From NCBI GenBank assembly GCA_030263715.1, contig SZPM01000012.1:9939-73938 (forward strand): DNA of 64,000 nt. Direction: 5' to 3'. This DNA is from ATM1 sp003577165 (GTDB lineage Bacteria > Armatimonadota > Fimbriimonadia > Fimbriimonadales > ATM1). The stretch's first letter is position 1, and each line of letters opens with the position of its first letter. This document shows, in pieces, positions 7,973-17,061 of the stretch. The position numbers were made by a program, and so were the translations under genes. Below the pieces are notes generated by a model. That model was not told the DNA's origin. It ran no database searches and saw nothing but the letters and a program-made list of their open reading frames with translations.

Positions 7973-8763
7973 GTGAAGTTATGAACTCTGCTGCTGCCGA
8001 CGGTCAGGTTCCGCACCACGAGTCCGAACTGATTGTGCGAACGCGCGACGTCGCGAAAACTTACGTGTTGGGAGAGCACGTGGTTCGCGCTTTAGACGGA
8101 GTATCGCTCGACGTTCACCGAGGCGAGTATGTGAGCATCATGGGGCCGAGCGGGAGTGGAAAGAGCACTCTGTTCAACGTGATCGGCGGACTGGACAAGC
8201 CGGACAAGGGAAGCGTTTACATCAACGAGGTGGACATCGCGCAACTCACGCCTTCCGAACTTGCGTTCCTACGGTGCCACACAATCGGATACATCTTTCA
8301 AACCTTCAACCTCATTCAAGTGCGGACGGCGCTGGAGAACGTGACTCTGCCGATGCTGTTCGCCGGAATGAACGCCGAGGAAGCGGACGAGAAGGGCGCG
8401 CAACTTCTCGACGCGGTCGGCCTTGGAGAGCGGCTTCATCACCGGCCGACCGAACTCTCGGGGGGTCAGCAGCAGAGGGTGGCGATCGCCCGGGCACTCG
8501 CGAACGCCCCGGCAATTTTGTTAGCTGACGAGCCCACTGGCAACCTCGACCTGAGGACGGGAAAGGAGATCATCGAACTGCTGCGAAGGCTCAATGACGA
8601 GCGCGGCGTCACAATAATTTCCGCCACGCACGATTTGAAGATGCTGGATGTGTCGGACAGAATCGTCTACATACGTGACGGACAGATCGCAAAGATCGAG
8701 ACGCGAGGCGACCTCGAACTCAGCTTGGGTTCCGTCGAAGGCATCGGCGAAGAGAAGTGGTGA
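7969..8763 (+). CDS. ABC transporter ATP-binding protein (LolD/MacB family)
   Basis: 264 residues with all nucleotide-binding motifs: Walker A GPSGSGKST, Q-loop at YIFQTFNL, signature LSGGQQQRVAIARAL, Walker B ILLADEPTGNLD and the switch histidine in SATHD. The family energises lipoprotein release, macrolide/peptide export or related mechanotransmission by FtsX-type permeases. It forms the transporter with the overlapping upstream permease. Translation may start at GTG 7969 (overlapping the permease stop) or at ATG 7981. The cargo is unknown; the PqqD-like neighbour hints at a peptide. Confidence 0.92.
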   Translation: MSEVMNSAAADGQVPHHESELIVRTRDVAKTYVLGEHVVRALDGVSLDVHRGEYVSIMGPSGSGKSTLFNVIGGLDKPDKGSVYINEVDIAQLTPSELAFLRCHTIGYIFQTFNLIQVRTALENVTLPMLFAGMNAEEADEKGAQLLDAVGLGERLHHRPTELSGGQQQRVAIARALANAPAILLADEPTGNLDLRTGKEIIELLRRLNDERGVTIISATHDLKMLDVSDRIVYIRDGQIAKIETRGDLELSLGSVEGIGEEKW

Positions 8764-8788
8764 CACGAAAGCACAAGGAGGCCGCGGA

Positions 8789-9544
8789 GTGACCGGTGGT
8801 CGCCCGCCTCTGCTGGACACGGCCACCAAGGTGGCGGTGATCGGAGCGGGGAGTCTTCGGTGCTCTCCGACCATTCTCGGGGCCGTCTTCAGTCGGCCCT
8901 GGCCCCAAGGGTCACGTTTGCACCTTTGCGACGTGCATGGCGAGGCGCTCGATCTGTTCAGCCGGATGGCGACTCTGTACGCGGCGGAGTCCAATTCCGG
9001 ATTGGAGATCTGGTCGGGGTCGTCTCTCGAATCCGCCCTCGAGGGCGCGGATTTCATCGTGCTCTGCTTCGGATTGGGACCGCTGCAGGCGAGGTTTGAG
9101 AGCGTGCTGGAGCGGTTCGGGATCTTGCCGCAGGCGGAAGAAGCCGACAAGATTCGCGCAGTCCTCCTCAACCCACTGTTCGAAAGGGTCAATGATCTTC
9201 TGTCAGGACTGCACGACCCGATCGTCGTGAACATGGTGAGACCAACGCGATTGACTTCTCAACTCCTTGCGGCAACAGCTGTCGACATCGATGCGCCGGA
9301 GACACTTGACTCAGCGTCCCGAGTCACGGCGGCGCACTACGCTCTTCGCGTGGTTCAGGGAGATTTGTACGCGTCGCTCGAACTCAAGAAGCACGAGGCG
9401 ACGCCGTTGGCGGAGTTCCTGAGGGGAACGCGCGGGGGCGGCGCGCTCCGATTCGATGCGAAGGCGTTGACCAGTTGGCTCGCAGAACTGGAGCGAGGGC
9501 ACAGCGGCATCTCGGATGCGCTATTGCGCGACGAGCCTTATTGA
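8789..9544 (+). CDS. GH4-like NAD-dependent protein, shortened
   Basis: 251 residues. The N-terminus has a Rossmann fold resembling family 4 glycoside hydrolases: KVAVIGAGSLRCSP, an acidic residue after the second strand (LHLCDVHGEAL) and ADFIVLCFGLG. Family 4 enzymes are usually 420-480 residues, so this one lacks most of the C-terminal catalytic half. It may be a divergent relative or a non-catalytic paralogue. GTG 8789 is chosen because a full AAGGAGG sits 7 nt upstream. It follows the ABC ATPase by 25 nt and may close that operon. Confidence 0.55.
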   Translation: MTGGRPPLLDTATKVAVIGAGSLRCSPTILGAVFSRPWPQGSRLHLCDVHGEALDLFSRMATLYAAESNSGLEIWSGSSLESALEGADFIVLCFGLGPLQARFESVLERFGILPQAEEADKIRAVLLNPLFERVNDLLSGLHDPIVVNMVRPTRLTSQLLAATAVDIDAPETLDSASRVTAAHYALRVVQGDLYASLELKKHEATPLAEFLRGTRGGGALRFDAKALTSWLAELERGHSGISDALLRDEPY

Positions 9545-10038
9545 CCCAGAAGCGATTGGATCACTTCGTAGTCCGCGTGCCACTGCGTGTAGGTGCGGAG
9601 TACGACGACGGACGTCAAGGTCATCAGCCCGAAGGCGAGGAACGCACCAAGACGAGCGAGGCTGAGCGCAGAATCTGCGGCCGCGACCTCTTCCATGTCT
9701 AACGTGAGTTTCTTCCCAATCTTCGGAAGCAACACGATCTGGATGAACATGAACAGCCAAAGCGCGATGAAGAGCACCACCACCACATTGATGAACGGCA
9801 ATTGTTCTTCGTAGTCGAAGTAGACACCGGGTCTTTCGTAGCCGAACCAGTATGCGAAGAGGCCGTCCGGATATATGCCACGGAGGATCAGTTCGATTGG
9901 CAGAAAGATGCTGTAGGCGGCAGTAACAAGGTTCGCCAGAATCAGAACCCAACCTACGGCAAAGAAGATGCGTGCGTGTTTTCGCTCTCTTAGGATGAGA
10001 GCGGTTTCTGCTGCGGGTTCGACGCCTGCGTCACTCAT
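9538..10038 (-). CDS. Small integral membrane protein, unknown function
   Basis: 166 residues with a charged N-terminus and three predicted membrane helices near residues 24-46, 82-105 and 127-147 (for example VVVVLFIALWLFMFIQIVL). A roughly 35-residue loop with many aromatic residues (AYWFGYERPGVYFDYEE) lies between helices 1 and 2. I do not recognise the family. Its start overlaps the end of fabF by 8 nt, so it is the last gene of the fatty-acid cluster transcript. The 3' end overlaps the convergent GH4-like gene by 7 nt. Confidence 0.65.
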   Translation of the reverse strand: MSDAGVEPAAETALILRERKHARIFFAVGWVLILANLVTAAYSIFLPIELILRGIYPDGLFAYWFGYERPGVYFDYEEQLPFINVVVVLFIALWLFMFIQIVLLPKIGKKLTLDMEEVAAADSALSLARLGAFLAFGLMTLTSVVVLRTYTQWHADYEVIQSLLGQ

Positions 10039-11278
10039 CGAACTTCTTGAAGATCAGCGTGACGTTGTGTCCGCCAAATCCGAACGAGTTCTTCATCGCG
10101 TACCGGATGGGCACGTTACGAGACTCGTTGGGAACGTAGTCGAGATCGCACTCCGGATCGGGCACTTCGTAGTTGATTGTCGGCGGGACGATGGAGTCCT
10201 GAAGCGCCTTGATGCAGACGATTGATTCGATCGCGCCGGCCGCCCCGAGGGAATGTCCGACCATGGACTTCGTGCTGCTCACCATGATCTTCTCTGCATG
10301 CGCGCCGAATGCGTCCTTGATGGCTTTGGTTTCGAGCCGGTCATTGTAAGGCGTGCTCGTTCCGTGGGCGTTGATGTATTGGATGTCTTCCGGTTGCAGC
10401 CCGGCGTACTTCAGAGCCAATTCCATGGATTTGCGAGCCCCTGCTGCATCGGGTGACGGCTGAGTGATGTGAAACGCGTCGGCGGTCATCGCGTATCCCA
10501 CGAGTTCAGCGGCGATTTTTGCGTTCCGCGCCTTCGCGTGCTCGTAACTCTCCATGACGAGCACACCTCCGCCCTCTCCCATCACGAATCCGTCGCGCTC
10601 CTTGTCGAACGGTCGGCTGGCATGCTCGGGGTCGTCGTTTCGAGTGCTGACTGCCCTGGCAGCGCAAAAGCCGCCGAGGCCGATCTCGGTGATCGGCGCT
10701 TCGACTCCGCCGGCGATCATGACGTCCGCTTCGCCTCGGCGAATGATGTGGGCTGCATCGCCGATGGCGTTCGCCCCCGTGCTGCAAGCCGTGACGACGC
10801 AGGAGTTGGGACCACGCAGGTCGTGGCGAATGGAAACGTATCCGCTCGCCATGTCGGGGATCATGTAGGGCACAAGGAACGGCGACACCTTTGAAGGTCC
10901 GCCTTCGATCTGCCTTCGGAACTGCTCACCCAGAATGTCGAGGCCGCCGATTCCGGAACCGATCATCACGCCGATCCGGTCCCTGTCCTCTGATTCGAGG
11001 TCGAGGCATGCGTCCCGGATGGCCGCATCGCTGGCGACGACGGCGAACTGGATGAATCGAGAAAGTCGCCGAGCCTCCTTGGCGTCGAGATGATCCTCGG
11101 GGTTGAAGTCCCTGACTTCGGCGGCGATTTGGCAAGAAAAGGCGGACGCATCCATATGGGTGATGCGGCCGACTGCGTTCTTGCCCGCAACGACGTTCTT
11201 CCAGGTGCTTTCGACAGAGAGCCCTAACGGCGTTACGGCGCCCAGCCCCGTAATTACGACGCGCTGAGAAGCGCTCAT
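10031..11278 (-). CDS. fabF: 3-oxoacyl-[acyl-carrier-protein] synthase II
   Basis: 415 residues, the normal FabF length. The enzyme condenses malonyl-ACP with acyl-ACP during elongation. VVTACSTGANAIGDA contains the nucleophilic cysteine, and the two catalytic histidines are in NAHGTSTPYND and GHSLGAAGAIE. It ends with the usual NSFGFGGHN segment. It lies downstream of fabD, fabG and acpP in one minus-strand cluster. fabH and plsX, often adjacent in other genomes, are not here. Confidence 0.97.
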   Translation of the reverse strand: MSASQRVVITGLGAVTPLGLSVESTWKNVVAGKNAVGRITHMDASAFSCQIAAEVRDFNPEDHLDAKEARRLSRFIQFAVVASDAAIRDACLDLESEDRDRIGVMIGSGIGGLDILGEQFRRQIEGGPSKVSPFLVPYMIPDMASGYVSIRHDLRGPNSCVVTACSTGANAIGDAAHIIRRGEADVMIAGGVEAPITEIGLGGFCAARAVSTRNDDPEHASRPFDKERDGFVMGEGGGVLVMESYEHAKARNAKIAAELVGYAMTADAFHITQPSPDAAGARKSMELALKYAGLQPEDIQYINAHGTSTPYNDRLETKAIKDAFGAHAEKIMVSSTKSMVGHSLGAAGAIESIVCIKALQDSIVPPTINYEVPDPECDLDYVPNESRNVPIRYAMKNSFGFGGHNVTLIFKKFDE

Positions 11279-11296
11279 AGTTTGCTCTGGCGCCGG

Positions 11297-11560
11297 TTAG
11301 CCGCCAGCTTCAACCTTTGCGCTGATGTACTCGACGGCGTCCCTCACGGTTCTCATCTTCTCGACATCCTCGTCGGGGATGTCGATTCCGAACTCGTCTT
11401 CGAATCCCATTACGAGTTGGACTACGTCGAGAGAATCTGCGCCAAAGTCCTCGACAAATGCTGAGTCGAGGCTGATTTCCTCTTCCTTCCGTCCCAGCTC
11501 GGATTCGATGACTTTCTTGACTTTTGAGAGTACTTCGTCTTGTGTCATGGTCTCGCTCAT
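11297..11560 (-). CDS. acpP: Acyl carrier protein
   Basis: 87 residues with the 4'-phosphopantetheine attachment serine S43 in FGADSLDVVQL. The acidic helix II/III composition is typical. It carries growing acyl chains between FabD, FabG and FabF, all encoded next to it. I place the start at the ATG of MSETMTQDE (11560) because GAGG precedes it at good spacing; an in-frame ATG at 11593 lacks such a site and would add 11 atypical residues. Confidence 0.95.
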   Translation of the reverse strand: MSETMTQDEVLSKVKKVIESELGRKEEEISLDSAFVEDFGADSLDVVQLVMGFEDEFGIDIPDEDVEKMRTVRDAVEYISAKVEAGG

Positions 11561-11617
11561 TTTAGAATCAACCTCGAATTTCAGTTTTGCCATTGCCGCG
11601 CTTCGAGCATCGGCTGG

Positions 11618-12358
11618 TCAGAGAGTCAGTCCTCCATCGACGACCAACACCTGACCGGTGATGTACGAAGCGCCTTCTCCAGCCAAAAAGAGTACCGCCG
11701 CGGCGACATCTTCGGGGGTTCCCAGGCGTCCCACCGGGGCAGATTTCAAGATTTGTTCTCGCATCTCGTTGGGGAGGCCCTGGGTCATGTCGGTTTCGAT
11801 GAAGCCTGGCGCAACAGCGTTGCAAGTGATACCCCGGCTGCCGAACTCCTTTGCAAGGCTCATGGTGAGTCCTATCAGGCCCGCCTTCGCCGCCGCGTAG
11901 TTGGTTTGGCCGGCCTGTCCGCTTAGACCGACGATGCTCGACAGGTTGATGATTCGGCCCCAGCGGGCCTTCATCATCGGCTTGGCCGCGGCCTTTGCGA
12001 AGTTCCAGGCTCCCTTCAGATTGGTCGTGATGACCTGATCCCACTCCTCTTCGGTCATTCGGAGGATCAGTTGGTCCCGCGCGATTCCAGCGTTGTTCAC
12101 GAGCACATCGAGGGATCCGAACTCGGCGATGCACCGGGAGACGGCCTCCTCGGCGGCGGCGAGCGAGCCAACGTCTGCTCCGATCGCGAGGGCCTTTCCG
12201 CCGCCGGCCGTGATCTCCGAGACCACATCCGCCGCGTTCTCCTTTCTGGAGGCGATGCAGGCCACGGCGCATCCTGCCTCAGCCAGGCCGAGGGCGATGG
12301 CCCGGCCGATTCCTCGGCTGGCGCCGGTTACCAGGGCCGCTTTGCCGGTGAGGCTCAA
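11618..12358 (-). CDS. fabG: 3-oxoacyl-[acyl-carrier-protein] reductase
   Basis: 246-residue classical short-chain dehydrogenase. TGASRGIGRAIALGL is the NADP-binding glycine motif, VNNAGIARD the conserved NNAG, and YAAAKAGL the catalytic YxxxK. It reduces 3-oxoacyl-ACP to 3-hydroxyacyl-ACP. Context between fabD (4-nt overlap) and acpP makes FabG more likely than another SDR. Confidence 0.95.
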   Translation of the reverse strand: MSLTGKAALVTGASRGIGRAIALGLAEAGCAVACIASRKENAADVVSEITAGGGKALAIGADVGSLAAAEEAVSRCIAEFGSLDVLVNNAGIARDQLILRMTEEEWDQVITTNLKGAWNFAKAAAKPMMKARWGRIINLSSIVGLSGQAGQTNYAAAKAGLIGLTMSLAKEFGSRGITCNAVAPGFIETDMTQGLPNEMREQILKSAPVGRLGTPEDVAAAVLFLAGEGASYITGQVLVVDGGLTL

Positions 12359-13317
12359 GCCGGCACCCCAGCCACCAACTGTTTTGCGGTCGCGAGGTCG
12401 CTCCCACCATGGATCGCGAGGGTTTCCGCCTCGGGGAGAATCCGCTTCACGAGGCCGGATAGCACCTCGCCCGGCCCGAATTCAAGGAACAAGCCGATGC
12501 CGAGGGCTCCGGCTCGCCGAATGGACTCGGTCCACCGAACCGGCGAGTGGAGTTGACGCTCCAGCATCTCCGGCCAGGATTGTGGGTCTTCGACGACGTC
12601 GGCCGTTACGTTGCTGATCAGGCGGACGCTGCTCGCGGGCTTGGAAAACGTGGCAGAGCGGAGCGCAAGACCCATGTCCTCGGCGGATTCGACCATGAGG
12701 GGGCTGTGGAAAGCGCCGCTCACATTGAGGGGAAGGCACCGCTTCGCGCCTGCCGCCTTCAAAGCCTCGGCTGCCTCCGCGACGGCTTCGGCGTCGCCGG
12801 AGATGACGGTCTGCCCAGGGCAGTTTCTGTTCGCCACCACGACGACGTGGCCCGGCCGGCTGCAGTTGCGGCAGACTTCGTCCACGGCGTCGTCGTCGAG
12901 ACCCAGCACGGCTGCCATAGCGCCAGGTCTGTCCTTGCCAGCCTTCGCCATGAGGTCGCCTCGGAGTCGGACCAGGCGCGCGCCCTCTTCGATGCTCAGA
13001 AAGCCCGCGCTCGCGAGCGCGCCGTACTCACCGACGCTATGACCTGCCAGAACGGCAGGCGGCGTCTCGGCTTCATCGGTGAACGCCATGAACGTGGCAA
13101 CTCCGACCGTGTAGAGAGCGATCTGAGCGTTTTGAGTTTGGCGGAGCGTTTCCTCGTCGGACTCGAAACAGAGGGACGCGATGTCCCGTTCGACGGCATC
13201 GCTCACGCGCTGGAACACAGAGCGCGCGACTTCGCTGGCGTCATAGACCTCTTTGCCCATACCTGGCTTCTGAGACCCTTGACCCGGAAAGATCGCTGCG
13301 TACGGGCGGCCACTCAC
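12355..13317 (-). CDS. fabD: Malonyl-CoA:ACP transacylase
   Basis: 320 residues. FPGQGSQKPGMG and the serine nucleophile in AGHSVGEYGAL define the family, with the later catalytic histidine in SGAFHSPLM. It loads malonyl groups on ACP for fatty-acid synthesis. I use the GTG at 13317: an upstream in-frame ATG at 13353 would extend into the divergent mutS2 promoter. A TAGAAT box ends 7 nt before the GTG and no Shine-Dalgarno site is seen, so the mRNA of the fabD-fabG-acpP-fabF cluster is probably leaderless. Confidence 0.94.
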   Translation of the reverse strand: MSGRPYAAIFPGQGSQKPGMGKEVYDASEVARSVFQRVSDAVERDIASLCFESDEETLRQTQNAQIALYTVGVATFMAFTDEAETPPAVLAGHSVGEYGALASAGFLSIEEGARLVRLRGDLMAKAGKDRPGAMAAVLGLDDDAVDEVCRNCSRPGHVVVVANRNCPGQTVISGDAEAVAEAAEALKAAGAKRCLPLNVSGAFHSPLMVESAEDMGLALRSATFSKPASSVRLISNVTADVVEDPQSWPEMLERQLHSPVRWTESIRRAGALGIGLFLEFGPGEVLSGLVKRILPEAETLAIHGGSDLATAKQLVAGVPA

Positions 13318-13324
13318 CGGTCGG

Positions 13325-13354
13325 ATTCTACACGCTCGGGGCGGGTGCCACAAT
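13325..13354. promoter_or_regulatory. Divergent fabD/mutS2 promoter region
   Basis: The minus strand carries TAGAAT (13325-13330) 7 nt before the fabD start. The plus strand carries CACAAT (13349-13354) 8 nt before the mutS2 ATG, preceded by TGC like an extended -10. Only 45 bp separate the two start codons, so both transcripts have almost no leader. The 12-mer GGTGCCACAATC at 13344-13355 recurs at 30355-30366. Confidence 0.5.
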
Positions 13355-13362
13355 CAACTCCG

Positions 13363-15729
13363 ATGCTCGAACGGCCGCGGATCGAAAGTGTGCTGGAGTT
13401 CGAGCGTGTCATCGAGGACGTGTCCGCTCGCTGCGCATCGCTCCTCGGCGTGGAGCGGCTCCGAGAAACTCGACCGTCGTTCGATGCCGAGACTGTCACC
13501 GGGCGGCTGCAGGAAACCGAAGAAGCGCGACTCATCGTTTCCCTGGGCGACCTGCCCGCGATCGGCGCCGCGCGCGACGTTCGATCGCATGTGCTCGATG
13601 CTGCGAAGGGCGGGCAGATAGGAGGAGAGGAGATGTTCCGAGTGGGGGAATCTCTCGCGGCCCTCTCCAGGCTGCGAGCGTTTCTCCTCCATCACCGCGA
13701 GCGGGCGCCTCGACTTTGGGCGAAGGGCGAGCAGCTCCCCTATTTGGACTCACTCGAAAAGCAAATCTTCAAGACGGTCGCGCCGGATGGCACGGTGTTG
13801 GACTCCGCAAGCCCTGAACTTGCGAGACTTCGGTCCCAACGGCGCACGCACCAGAACCGTCTAATCGCGAAACTTCAGTCGCTCATCAGCGGCCCCTTTC
13901 GTTCTGCGCTGCAGGAGCCGCTCTATACCCAACGGGGGGGGCGCTACGTTCTCCCCGTCAAGGCCGGCCACCAAGGCCAGGTGAAGGGCATCGTGCACGA
14001 TGCCAGTGCCTCCGGTCAAACCGTATACATAGAGCCTGAGGCTGTGATCGCTGAGTCGAACAAACTCCGAGAGATCGAAGCGTATGAGACCGAAGAGATC
14101 GATCGCATCCTCTCAGAACTGTCCCGCAAAGTCGGCGAGCATGGTGAGGAGATCGCGGCGGGCCTCGAATCGCTTGGCGAAATCGACGCGACTTTGGCGA
14201 AAGCAAAATACGCGCTCGATCGGAACGCCGCGACGCCGACGATCACGGGCAAGGGCCGACTTGCTGTCCGTCAGGGCCACCATCCTTTGATTCCGATGGA
14301 GGTCTCTGTGCCGCTCGACATCGAGGTCGGAGGGCGAGCGCGCTCGCTCTTGATTACGGGGCCGAACACCGGTGGCAAGACGGTGGCGCTCAAACTGCTC
14401 GGGCTGTATGCGCTGATGATGGGATGCGGGATGTTTCCTCCTGCTTCGCATGTTGAATACGGTCCCTTCTCCGGAGTCTATGCGGACATCGGTGACGAGC
14501 AGAGCCTTCAACAATCGCTTTCGACTTTCAGCTCTCACCTCCGCAACATCGCTCAAGTGTTCCGTGACGCGAGGGAGTCTGCGCTCGTGCTGCTCGACGA
14601 AATCGGCGCGGGCACGGACCCACGGGAAGGCGCGGCCCTCGGACGGGCGATCCTCGAAGATCTCGCGGAGCGTGGCTGTGTGATCGCAGCAACGACGCAC
14701 TTCGGCGAGTTGAAGGACTTCGCTTTTGGAAGCGGCAGGTTCTCGTGCGCGGCGATGGAGTTTGATGAGAAGACGCTTGCTCCAACATTTCGACTCGTTG
14801 CTGGCGCGTCCGGCGCAAGCCATGCTTTGGAAATCGCGAGGCGCTTTGGACTACCTGCGAAGACGGTCGATTCCGCGGAACGCTATGTGGGTTCGGAGGT
14901 GCGAGAGGAAAGGAGCAAGGCGAAGTCCATCGATGCGAATCTGGCCGCTGCGCGCGAGGAGCGAGAGGAGGCCGAGCGACAGAGGCAAGAAGCGGAGCAA
15001 ATCAAGAAGCGGGCGGAGGAGGAGTTGATCGCGCTGCGAGAGAAGGTTCAGAAGGAGCGGCGCGAACAGGCCGCCGCCATTGAGGCCGCGTTGAGAGAGT
15101 CCCGCGAGCAGTATCGCGAACTCCTGGATCGAGTGCGCGCTCTCGAAGCGACTGGAACGATCGGATCCACCGAGCGAGAGGAGGTGATTCAGTCCGGCCG
15201 CAGGCTGCTCGAAAAGGCTGAACAGAGCCGAAGTCTCGCGGCTGACGTCGTTCCCGTTGGCGAAAGCGTCGCCCTCGACGTGGGGATGACGGTGAGGATC
15301 GTTTCCACGGGCCAGGTGGGAACGGTCGTGCGTGTGGCAAAGAGCGGGAAGATCACTGTGCAGGTCGGGATGTTCAAAGTCACGGCGGACCGTCAGGATC
15401 TGGTGCCCGTCGCGGCTCCAACGCCGACGCGCCCCGAAAGGCCTCAGCGGGCGAGTTCTCTCAGTCTGCAGAAGTCCCTGCAAGCGTCCACAGAGATCAA
15501 CCTTCGCCGCCTGCGCGCCGAGGACGCAGAACTCGAACTGGAGAAGTTCTTCGATGATGCCGTGCTGGCCAACCTCCACAGTGTGCGCATCGTCCACGGG
15601 AAGGGCACGGGCACCCTCAAGCGCATCGTCCTGGACTTTCTGAGGCGGAGAGCCGACGTGGAGTCTTATCGCGAGGGGGGCGCTGGCGAAGGCGGCGCAG
15701 GCGTCACAATCGCATATCTCAAGCCATGA
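13363..15729 (+). CDS. mutS2: MutS2 family endonuclease/ATPase with Smr domain
   Basis: 788 residues, the expected MutS2 length. Core and clamp regions are followed by the ABC-type ATPase: Walker A TGPNTGGKTVALK near residue 332, ALVLLDEIGAGTDPREGAA and AATTHFGEL. A long charged coiled coil (about 510-600) precedes the C-terminal Smr nuclease domain, which has VRIVHGKGTGTLK. MutS2 proteins act on branched DNA or stalled ribosomes. Other readings of the frame extend upstream through fabD; the ATG at 13363 gives the canonical N-terminus. It overlaps cdd by 4 nt. Confidence 0.95.
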   Translation: MLERPRIESVLEFERVIEDVSARCASLLGVERLRETRPSFDAETVTGRLQETEEARLIVSLGDLPAIGAARDVRSHVLDAAKGGQIGGEEMFRVGESLAALSRLRAFLLHHRERAPRLWAKGEQLPYLDSLEKQIFKTVAPDGTVLDSASPELARLRSQRRTHQNRLIAKLQSLISGPFRSALQEPLYTQRGGRYVLPVKAGHQGQVKGIVHDASASGQTVYIEPEAVIAESNKLREIEAYETEEIDRILSELSRKVGEHGEEIAAGLESLGEIDATLAKAKYALDRNAATPTITGKGRLAVRQGHHPLIPMEVSVPLDIEVGGRARSLLITGPNTGGKTVALKLLGLYALMMGCGMFPPASHVEYGPFSGVYADIGDEQSLQQSLSTFSSHLRNIAQVFRDARESALVLLDEIGAGTDPREGAALGRAILEDLAERGCVIAATTHFGELKDFAFGSGRFSCAAMEFDEKTLAPTFRLVAGASGASHALEIARRFGLPAKTVDSAERYVGSEVREERSKAKSIDANLAAAREEREEAERQRQEAEQIKKRAEEELIALREKVQKERREQAAAIEAALRESREQYRELLDRVRALEATGTIGSTEREEVIQSGRRLLEKAEQSRSLAADVVPVGESVALDVGMTVRIVSTGQVGTVVRVAKSGKITVQVGMFKVTADRQDLVPVAAPTPTRPERPQRASSLSLQKSLQASTEINLRRLRAEDAELELEKFFDDAVLANLHSVRIVHGKGTGTLKRIVLDFLRRRADVESYREGGAGEGGAGVTIAYLKP

Positions 15730-16112
15730 ACGACGCTCTGATTCAGGCGGCCATCGAAGCGAGGCAGTTCGCCTATGCTCCGTACTCCGAATTTCGGGTT
15801 GGGGCGGCCGTCGAGGCAGCCGGGGGTGAAGTGTTCACGGGCTGCAACGTCGAGAACGCCTCGATCGGCTTGACGACGTGCGCCGAGCGGAACGCGATCG
15901 CGGCGATGATCCGCGGGGGGGAGACGAAGTGGACGCGCATCGCGATTGCAACCGAGAACGGCGCGCGGCCGTGCGGAGCCTGCCTCCAAGTGCTGCAGGA
16001 GTTCGCGTCCGACCCGGCGCAATGCAGGGCGATCCTCATCGCGGGAGAGACTCCCGTGGCGGATTTCAAGTTTGTGGAGTTGCTCCCGCACCCGTTTGAA
16101 TCACGCGGGTAA
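15726..16112 (+). CDS. cdd: Cytidine deaminase
   Basis: 128 residues, the size of the small tetrameric bacterial enzyme. CNVENASIGLTTCAERNAI supplies the zinc cysteine and catalytic glutamate; PCGACLQVLQEF supplies the other two zinc cysteines. It deaminates cytidine and deoxycytidine in pyrimidine salvage. The ATG overlaps the mutS2 stop (ATGA). The 3' end overlaps the convergent rfbD-like gene by 12 nt. Confidence 0.95.
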   Translation: MNDALIQAAIEARQFAYAPYSEFRVGAAVEAAGGEVFTGCNVENASIGLTTCAERNAIAAMIRGGETKWTRIAIATENGARPCGACLQVLQEFASDPAQCRAILIAGETPVADFKFVELLPHPFESRG

Positions 16113-17015
16113 GGGCTGTAGTTCGGATACGAAACGAGCGACGGCATCGCGCCAATCCGGGAGCCGCTCGAATCCGAGGGAGCAGTATTTGTCCGTGCAG
16201 AGCACGCTGTAATTCGGCCTCTGCGCCTTTGTGGGCCAATCCTCGGTGCGGATCGGCAACACCGCGGCCTCTGCGCGGGCTCGGAGTTCCGACTCCTCCT
16301 GTCGGCTCTCACTCGAGTGTGACGATCTCAAGAGGTGCGCGAAAATCGTTTCGACGGCGAGTTCGCGCCAGGAAGCTTGTCCTGCGTTTACGATGTGATA
16401 GACGCCAGGCGGCGCGTTGTTTCCGATGAGGTTTGTAATTGCTTCAGAAATGTCTCTCGTGTAGGTTGGAGATCCCACCTGATCGTCCACGACTCGAAGT
16501 TGGCGACCGGACTCGAAAGCGGAGAGGATCGTTCTCGGGAAACACTTGCCGAATGCGCCGAACAGCCAAGCAGTCCGAACTACGACGCCGTCGGGGTTCT
16601 CCTTCTGCAGAAGCCGCTCGCCTTGGAGTTTGCTTCTCCCATAGTTGCCGATGGGGTTCGGTTCATCGGATTCTGTGTAGGGCCGTTGCTTCGCGCCATC
16701 GAAGACGAAGTCTGTGCTTAGATGCAGAATTCGCGCTCCGATGCGCCTTGCATGACGAGCGAGCGTGAATGGCGCGACGGCATTGAGGTAATTCGCTTCG
16801 TACTGTTCGGACTCTGCTTCGTCCACCTTCGTGTATGCCGCGCAGTTAACGATCCAGTCCGCCGACACATTGAGGAAGAAAGCATCGATTGAAGGGCCGC
16901 TCGACAGATCGAGATCGTTGCGATTGGGACAGTCAACAACGTGTCCCTCGGCTTGCATCGCTCGACGCAAATCCACGCCCAACATTCCCGTGCCGCCTGT
17001 TAGCAGGATTCTCAT
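16101..17015 (-). CDS. rfbD: dTDP-4-dehydrorhamnose reductase
   Basis: 304 residues, extended SDR family. GGTGMLGVDL is the NADPH-binding turn, NCAAYTKVDEAE and STDFVFDG are the RmlD/RfbD signatures, and YGRSKLQGE contains the catalytic Tyr-Lys pair. The enzyme makes dTDP-L-rhamnose for surface polysaccharides. rfbA, rfbB and rfbC are not adjacent, which is common in dispersed genomes. No clear ribosome site; a TACACT box lies about 20 nt before the ATG. Confidence 0.9.
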   Translation of the reverse strand: MRILLTGGTGMLGVDLRRAMQAEGHVVDCPNRNDLDLSSGPSIDAFFLNVSADWIVNCAAYTKVDEAESEQYEANYLNAVAPFTLARHARRIGARILHLSTDFVFDGAKQRPYTESDEPNPIGNYGRSKLQGERLLQKENPDGVVVRTAWLFGAFGKCFPRTILSAFESGRQLRVVDDQVGSPTYTRDISEAITNLIGNNAPPGVYHIVNAGQASWRELAVETIFAHLLRSSHSSESRQEESELRARAEAAVLPIRTEDWPTKAQRPNYSVLCTDKYCSLGFERLPDWRDAVARFVSELQPLPA

Positions 17016-17061
17016 TGCGCGTCTCGCGTGACCTGAGTGTACCTTCGGGGTATCTTGGCCC

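Noticed and set aside
12547..13362. Upstream extension of the mutS2 frame
   Set aside because: It runs antisense through fabD; MutS2 similarity starts at 13363.
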